Source of the DNA: Betaproteobacteria bacterium
GTDB taxonomy: Bacteria; Pseudomonadota; Gammaproteobacteria; Burkholderiales; Gallionellaceae
NCBI GenBank assembly: GCA_028871775.1
Contig: JAGWMH010000038.1
Location: forward strand, 1-11,128
DNA length: 11,128 nt
Direction of reading: 5' to 3'
The first letter of the stretch is position 1. Every line of letters begins with the position of its first letter. Shown here in pieces: positions 7,469-11,128 of the stretch. The notes below the pieces were generated by a model. That model was not told where the DNA came from. It was given only the letters and a program-made list of their open reading frames with translations, and did not search any database. The translations under genes and the position numbers were made by a program.

Positions 7469-8266
7469 TTATTCTATCTTTGCCTTGGCGCGCAGCTCGG
7501 CAATCAGATTTTGCACGGCTTTTTGCTGCATGCGCTGCGTGAGTTGCGGTTTGAGTTCCTCATAGGAAGGCAGCTTGAGGTCGCGCACGTCATCCAGCTT
7601 GATGATGTGCCAGCCAAACTGCGATTGCACCGGCTCGCTTATCTGCCCCTTGGCCAGAGTCAGCAGCGCATCGCCAAACGGTTTCACAAAAGCGTTGGGA
7701 ATGTTGCCGACAGGAATCCATCCCAAATCCCCGCCCTTCTGTTTGGAGCCGGCATCCTTGGAGCTGGATTCTGCCAGCTTGTCAAACTTGCCGCCTTTTT
7801 TCAGCTTGGCCGCAATGGCTTTTGCTTCACTCTCCTTTTCCACCAGGATGTGGCGCACGCTGTATTCCTTGCTCCCGAGGTTCTTTTTCAGGTTTTCATA
7901 CCCCTCTGTGAGATCCTTTTCAGCGATCGGGTGGGTCTTCACATAGTCCTGCACCAATGCGCTAACCAGCACCTGCTGCCTGGCCAGTTCCAGCATCTGA
8001 GCGGTTTCGGGTTGTTTGTCCAGATTTTTATTGACTGCTTCCTGTGACATTACTTCGATGTTGATCAGATCATCGCGGATGGCTTTGCGCAGTTCCGGGG
8101 TGTCCGGCTGGCCTTGTGCGGAGACGACCTTGATGCGCAAGTCCACGCGTTCCTGGGGAATGGAGATGCCGTTTACCATTGCCGCGGGTTTGCTTTCGGC
8201 ATACGCCGGGCTTGCAGCAATGGCACCAAGGATGGCGAGAGCGGCTAGCTTTGAAGTTCTTTGCAT
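7469..8266 (-). CDS. Secreted peptidyl-prolyl cis-trans isomerase, PpiC/parvulin type
   Basis: A 265-residue protein with a signal peptide (MQRTSKLAALAILGAIAASP, cleavage probably after AYA at 21-23), so it acts in the periplasm as a folding helper for exported proteins. A SurA-like N-terminal helical region (about 28-125) is followed by one parvulin domain at about 133-226. Landmarks are SVRHILVE (His139), FDKLAESSSKDAGSKQKGGDLGW and QSQFGWHIIKLDDVR (GWH at 218-220). A charged helical tail follows. AAGGA lies 6 bases before the ATG. In other betaproteobacteria a gene of this type follows yciB and bolA, the order seen here. Whether it is the main parvulin or a minor one cannot be told. Confidence 0.92.
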   Translation of the reverse strand: MQRTSKLAALAILGAIAASPAYAESKPAAMVNGISIPQERVDLRIKVVSAQGQPDTPELRKAIRDDLINIEVMSQEAVNKNLDKQPETAQMLELARQQVLVSALVQDYVKTHPIAEKDLTEGYENLKKNLGSKEYSVRHILVEKESEAKAIAAKLKKGGKFDKLAESSSKDAGSKQKGGDLGWIPVGNIPNAFVKPFGDALLTLAKGQISEPVQSQFGWHIIKLDDVRDLKLPSYEELKPQLTQRMQQKAVQNLIAELRAKAKIE

Positions 8267-8300
8267 GTTCAGTCCTTATTGAAAAAGTTGACGGTTGTAT

Positions 8301-8453
8301 TTAATCAGGCGTGCAGACTGTGATGTGCAGCGCATGTATCTCGTATTTCTGTTTCAGCATCTCCCCTGGTGCGAAATATACCATACGGTGCCTTGCCACG
8401 ATAGGCTTGCCGGCGAATTGTGCGGGCTGCAACAGGAGCCGCCATGCGCGCAT
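8301..8453 (-). pseudogene. bolA: BolA family protein, N-terminus deleted
   Basis: The 50 residues from an ATG at 8453 read RLLLQPAQFAGKPIVARHRM, then VYFAPGEMLKQ, then EIHALHITVCTPD. This is the second half of a BolA domain (consensus ...FxGKxxVxRHRxVYxxLxxxM...EIHALxIxxxTP). BolA proteins act with monothiol glutaredoxins in iron-sulphur and stress regulation. The first 40 or so residues, including the metal-ligand region around HAGH, are missing: the frame upstream lies inside yciI and does not resemble BolA. Usually conserved positions also differ (VYFAPGE where VYxALGE is common, and extra residues before EIHAL), which suggests relaxed selection. The stop of yciI is only 10 bases before the ATG and no ribosome binding site is evident. 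A deletion between the end of yciI and the middle of bolA explains it. A translated stub cannot be excluded. Confidence 0.8.
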
Positions 8454-8463
8454 CAGATATGGT

Positions 8464-8766
8464 TCATGCCGGGAAAACTTTTCTGAATGGTTTGACCATG
8501 ACTTGTGCGTACACCCCAGCAGCCACGTAAGGGTCGGCCTGCGCCCATGTTTCTGCGTCCGGCAGCGAGGCAAATTCCGCCACGATCAGGCTGCCGGAAA
8601 ACCCCGCAGCGGCGGGGTCGATGGCGTCCACGGAGGGGAAGGGGCCGGCCAGGATCAGCCGGCCTTCCTCCTGCAAGGCCTGCAGCCGCGCCACATGCGC
8701 AGGCCGCGCCGCAAGACGTTTTTCCAGGCTGTCCGGTATGTCCTGGCCGATGATGGAATACAGCAT
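8464..8766 (-). CDS. YciI-like protein
   Basis: A 100-residue small protein of the YciI (YCII-related, dimeric alpha-beta barrel) family; the biochemical role is generally uncertain. The pattern [20 protein letters not shown] (residues 21-40, with the conserved His24), GPFPS, and [21 protein letters not shown] near the end fits well, and the length is normal. The start is the ATG at 8764-8766, which shares one base with the yciB stop (TGATG), so translation is probably coupled. Longer readings of the frame are shadows over yciB. It is followed directly by the broken bolA. Confidence 0.88.
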   Translation of the reverse strand: MLYSIIGQDIPDSLEKRLAARPAHVARLQALQEEGRLILAGPFPSVDAIDPAAAGFSGSLIVAEFASLPDAETWAQADPYVAAGVYAQVMVKPFRKVFPA

Positions 8767-9308
8767 CAGTTGTTTTCCTTGTCTTCGTCCACATACTTTG
8801 CAAGTGCCATGGCCTGCAGCACCACGAATACCAGCATCAATCCGGTGGTGCCGAACAGCTTGAAATTGACCCAGGTATCGGTGGAGTAGTTGAACGCGAC
8901 ATACAGGTTGAGCACGCCGAGAACGGCAAAGAACAGGCTCCAGCTCAGGTTGACGCGGTTCCACACCCTGACCGGAAGCGTGAGTTTTTCCTGCATCAGG
9001 GTGCGCATCAGGTTCTTCCCGAACAGCAGGTTGGAACTCAGCAGCGCAGTGGCGAACACCCAGTACAGGATGGTGGGCTTCCACTTGATGAAGGTCTCAT
9101 CGTGCAGCAGCAGCGTTGCGCCGCCGAACACGACGATGATGCCGAGGCTCACCCACAGCATGGTGTCGACCTTGCCGTGCCGCCACTTGGTCCATGCGAC
9201 CTGCGCGATGGTGGCGGCAATCGCGGCACCGGTGGCGACGTAGATGCCGGAAAATTTAAAGGCGGCGAAAAACAGGATGACGGGAAAGAGGTCGAATAGC
9301 AGTTTCAT
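8766..9308 (-). CDS. yciB: YciB/IspZ inner-membrane protein (septation protein A family)
   Basis: A 180-residue, very hydrophobic protein beginning [30 protein letters not shown], the typical opening of the family. About five membrane helices are visible, with [15 protein letters not shown] (69-83), [11 protein letters not shown] and [23 protein letters not shown] as further family landmarks. Members are linked to cell-envelope synthesis and septation. The end YVDEDKENN is a charged cytoplasmic tail. No good ribosome binding site precedes the ATG. It heads the yciB / yciI / bolA-remnant / PpiC gene group, and a weak promoter candidate lies just upstream. Confidence 0.93.
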   Translation of the reverse strand: MKLLFDLFPVILFFAAFKFSGIYVATGAAIAATIAQVAWTKWRHGKVDTMLWVSLGIIVVFGGATLLLHDETFIKWKPTILYWVFATALLSSNLLFGKNLMRTLMQEKLTLPVRVWNRVNLSWSLFFAVLGVLNLYVAFNYSTDTWVNFKLFGTTGLMLVFVVLQAMALAKYVDEDKENN

Positions 9309-9327
9309 GGGGAATGGGCTACTTCAG

Positions 9328-9357
9328 AAAATACAATCCGGGATCACGGAAAGTGAA
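9328..9357 (-). promoter_or_regulatory. Weak candidate sigma-70 promoter for the yciB group
   Basis: On the minus strand TTCACT (9352-9357) and TATTTT (9328-9333) are 18 bases apart, in the 87-base gap between the PhoH-family gene and yciB. Each hexamer matches the consensus at 4 of 6 positions. Nothing else was seen in this gap. Confidence 0.25.
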
Positions 9358-9395
9358 TTGTTGCCGGGCGGTCCATGTTCTTTCGGTGCATTCCA

Positions 9396-10814
9396 TTACA
9401 ACACTTCGCCCGCATGATCGGCCAGGCGCGAGCGTTCACCGCGTTGCAGGGTGACGTGCCCGCTGTGCTCCCAGCCCTTGAAGCGGTCGACCACGTAAGT
9501 CAGGCCGGAGCTGCCTTCGGTGAGGTAGGGCGTGTCGATCTGCGCGATGTTGCCCAGGCACACCACCTTGGTGCCGGGGCCGGCGCGCGTGATCAGCGTC
9601 TTCATCTGCTTGGGGGTGAGGTTCTGCGCCTCGTCGATGATCAGGTACTTGTTGATGAAGGTGCGCCCGCGCATGAAATTGAGCGACTTCACCTTGATGC
9701 GGCTGCGGATCAGGTCGCGCGTCGCGGCGCGCCCCCATTCGCCGCCCTCCTCGTCGGACTTGTTGAGCACGTCCAGGTTATCATCCAGCGCGCCCATCCA
9801 CGGTGTCATTTTTTCTTCCTCGGTGCCGGGCAGGAAACCGATGTCCTCGCCCACCGGCACGGTGACGCGGGTGATGATGATTTCCGAATACAGCTTGTGT
9901 TCCAGCGTCTGCATCAGCCCGGCAGCCAGCGTCAGCAGCGTCTTGCCGGTGCCCGCCTGGCCGAGCAGGGTGACGAAATCAATCTCCGGGTTCATCAGCA
10001 GGTTGAGCACAAAATTCTGCTCGCGGTTGCGCGCGGTGATGCCCCAGATGGCATTCTTGTGGTGGGTGTAATCGGTCACCGTGCGCAGCATGGCGGTGTT
10101 GCCGTCCTGTGCGGTCACCACGGCGTAGAACGGATTGACGCCGTCTTCCTGGTACACGAACTGGTTCACCAGCAGTTCGCGGCACAGCGGCCCGTTGATG
10201 TTGTAAAAAGTATGGCCGTCCTGCAGGCCGGACTTCATGTCCTTGCTGTTCTTTTCCCAGAAATCCTGCGGCAGTGCCAGCACCCCGGTGTAGAGCAGGT
10301 CGGTGTCTTCCAGCACCTTGTCGTTGAAGTAATCCTGCGCGGACAGCCCCAGCGCGCGTGCCTTGATGCGCATGTTGATGTCCTTGCTGACCAGGATCAC
10401 CGCGCGTTTGGGGTACTGCTTCTGCAGGAAAATCACCACACCGAGGATGGCATTGTCGGCCTTGCCATGTTCCAGCGTGGGCGGCAGCTCGTGGTTGATG
10501 AACTGGGTTTGCAGGAACAGGCGGCCGGTGGCGGCGCCGCTGCCTTGTGCCTGTAGCGGGATGCCGTGCTCGATGTCGTGCGCGGTCTCGCTGACTATCG
10601 TATCGAGAAAGCGGCTGGCCTGGCGCGCATTGCGCGCGACTTCGGACATGCCCTTCTTGCCGTTGTCCAGTTCCTCCAGCACGAACATCGGCAGGTAAAT
10701 GTCATGTTCCTCGAAGCGGAACAGGCTGGTGGGGTCGTGCATCAGCACATTGGTATCCAGCACGAACAATTTGGTGGCGGTATCCGGGGCGGGAGATGTC
10801 TTGCGGGCTTGCAT
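9396..10814 (-). CDS. PhoH family protein with N-terminal PIN domain (PhoH2-like)
   Basis: A 472-residue, cytoplasmic two-domain protein. Residues 16 to about 155 form a PIN nuclease-like domain with its acidic residues visible: Asp20 in VLDTNVLMHDP, the LEELD segment at 46-50, Asp120 in KADNAILG and Asp145 in SKDINMR. Residues about 255-472 are a PhoH ATPase domain with Walker A GQAGTGKT at 285-292 and Walker B LIIDEAQN at 391-398, then KQMKTLITRAGPGTKVVCLGN and the end RGERSRLADHA. PIN-PhoH proteins are described as RNA helicase/RNase enzymes, so a role in RNA processing is likely but not proven here. AGGAG lies 4 bases before the ATG. It follows bcp after 14 bases, probably as one transcript. 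Confidence 0.94.
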   Translation of the reverse strand: MQARKTSPAPDTATKLFVLDTNVLMHDPTSLFRFEEHDIYLPMFVLEELDNGKKGMSEVARNARQASRFLDTIVSETAHDIEHGIPLQAQGSGAATGRLFLQTQFINHELPPTLEHGKADNAILGVVIFLQKQYPKRAVILVSKDINMRIKARALGLSAQDYFNDKVLEDTDLLYTGVLALPQDFWEKNSKDMKSGLQDGHTFYNINGPLCRELLVNQFVYQEDGVNPFYAVVTAQDGNTAMLRTVTDYTHHKNAIWGITARNREQNFVLNLLMNPEIDFVTLLGQAGTGKTLLTLAAGLMQTLEHKLYSEIIITRVTVPVGEDIGFLPGTEEEKMTPWMGALDDNLDVLNKSDEEGGEWGRAATRDLIRSRIKVKSLNFMRGRTFINKYLIIDEAQNLTPKQMKTLITRAGPGTKVVCLGNIAQIDTPYLTEGSSGLTYVVDRFKGWEHSGHVTLQRGERSRLADHAGEVL

Positions 10815-10828
10815 AATGCTCCTAGTGG

Positions 10829-11128
10829 TTAGAGAGACTGCACAAATTCCAGCACTTCATGGGCGTGGCCATCGGCCTTGACGCCGCGCCATTCACGGCG
10901 CAACACGCCGCGCTTGTCGAGCACAAAGGTGCTGCGCTCGATGCCTGTCCTGAGCTCAGTCGAAGGGCCGCGCACCTGCTTGCCGTACATATTCTTCAGC
11001 TTGATCACGCCGAATTGTTCACACACCGTCTCTTCGGCATCGGAAAGCAGGGCGAACGGCAGATCGAACTGGGCCTTGAAGTTTTCGTGCGACTTGATGC
11101 TGTCGCGCGAAATACCCACCACCTCGCA
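10829..11128 (-). CDS. bcp: Thioredoxin-dependent thiol peroxidase Bcp/PrxQ, partial (N-terminus outside window)
   Basis: The last 99 residues of a peroxiredoxin that reduces peroxides with electrons from thioredoxin. Visible family segments are VVGISRDSIKSHENFKAQFD, LPFALLSDAEETVCEQFGV, KNMYGKQVRG, IERSTFVLDKRG and LRREWRGVK. About 50 N-terminal residues, with the peroxidatic cysteine, lie beyond the edge. Cys36 of the visible part (TVCEQFG) is present. An eight-residue insertion PSTELRTG splits KQVRG from IERSTF, which are contiguous in ordinary Bcp; it comes from a repeat-like 24-base insert and keeps the frame. Activity is probably retained if the loop tolerates it. It lies just upstream of the PhoH-family gene on the same strand. 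Confidence 0.92.
   Translation of the reverse strand, partial: CEVVGISRDSIKSHENFKAQFDLPFALLSDAEETVCEQFGVIKLKNMYGKQVRGPSTELRTGIERSTFVLDKRGVLRREWRGVKADGHAHEVLEFVQSL
10943..10968. repeat. Repeat-like short insertion with palindromic core inside bcp
   Basis: The segment has a perfect 10-bp palindrome CTGAGCTCAG (10950-10959), flanked by TGTC and TCGAAGGG. Read on the minus strand it begins CCTTCGACTGAGCTCAG. Short elements of the form CTTCGAC...GCTCAGGACAGG occur dispersed in many bacterial genomes, to my recollection, and sometimes sit inside genes as in-frame inserts. Here 24 bases exceed the normal bcp sequence, exactly eight codons. No second copy was seen in this window. Confidence 0.65.

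Noticed and set aside
7313..8047. 244-codon open frame on the plus strand
   Set aside because: It begins inside efp in another frame, runs through the terminator, and lies opposite the PpiC-type gene, so it is a shadow.
8454..8573. Upstream extension of the bolA frame as the true N-terminus
   Set aside because: These residues overlap yciI in another frame and show none of the BolA N-terminal features, so the remnant is called only from 8453 down.
9375..10556. 393-codon open frame on the plus strand
   Set aside because: It lies wholly opposite the PIN-PhoH gene, whose motifs are intact. Its composition (rich in His, Gln, Val, Leu) is that of an antisense reading of a GC-rich gene, with no recognisable domain.

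Overview
The window looks like a chromosome segment from a betaproteobacterium, probably of the Nitrosomonadales/Gallionellaceae type. Pointers are the earP-efp pair with an arginine at EF-P position 32, the cluster yciB / yciI / bolA / PpiC-type isomerase, and the sequence style of the HD-GYP, CheV and hemerythrin-like pieces. The genus is inference. No rRNA, tRNA, CRISPR array, transposase or phage gene was seen.

Left part (1-1400): a gene graveyard around one intact gene. It starts inside a wrecked HD-GYP domain gene with at least four lesions (two frameshifts, two stops), fused to a 35-residue tail of an unknown protein. An intact hemerythrin-like gene with its own ribosome binding site follows, then a headless CheV-type receiver domain. 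The broken genes are signalling or chemotaxis genes.

Middle (1402-7404, + strand): a compact set of six genes, several overlapping by 4 bases. It encodes a periplasmic adaptor of the MacA/HlyD type, a MacB/LolD-type ATPase, two tandem FtsX-fold permeases, EarP (EF-P arginine rhamnosyltransferase) and EF-P. The adaptor carries the TolC-docking motif RxxxLxxxxxxS, so the first four genes should form a tripartite exporter that borrows an outer-membrane channel encoded elsewhere. EarP modifies EF-P, which relieves ribosome stalling at proline runs; here earP starts inside the stop codon region of the last permease gene. A strong hairpin at 7421-7454 ends this unit and also works on the opposite strand.

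Right part (7469-11128, - strand): two groups converge on that terminator. Nearest is yciB (membrane protein), yciI-like, a beheaded bolA, and a secreted PpiC-type peptidyl-prolyl isomerase. Upstream is bcp (thiol peroxidase, cut by the window edge) followed by a PIN-PhoH ATPase. The bcp reading frame carries a 24-base in-frame insertion with a palindromic core that resembles a dispersed bacterial repeat.

Most genes are ordinary housekeeping genes. The most notable points are the in-frame repeat inside bcp, the truncated bolA, the many-lesion pseudogenes at the left edge, the coupling of earP to an exporter operon, and a possible cysteine staple in the adaptor hairpin. I did not find a convincing wholly new system.
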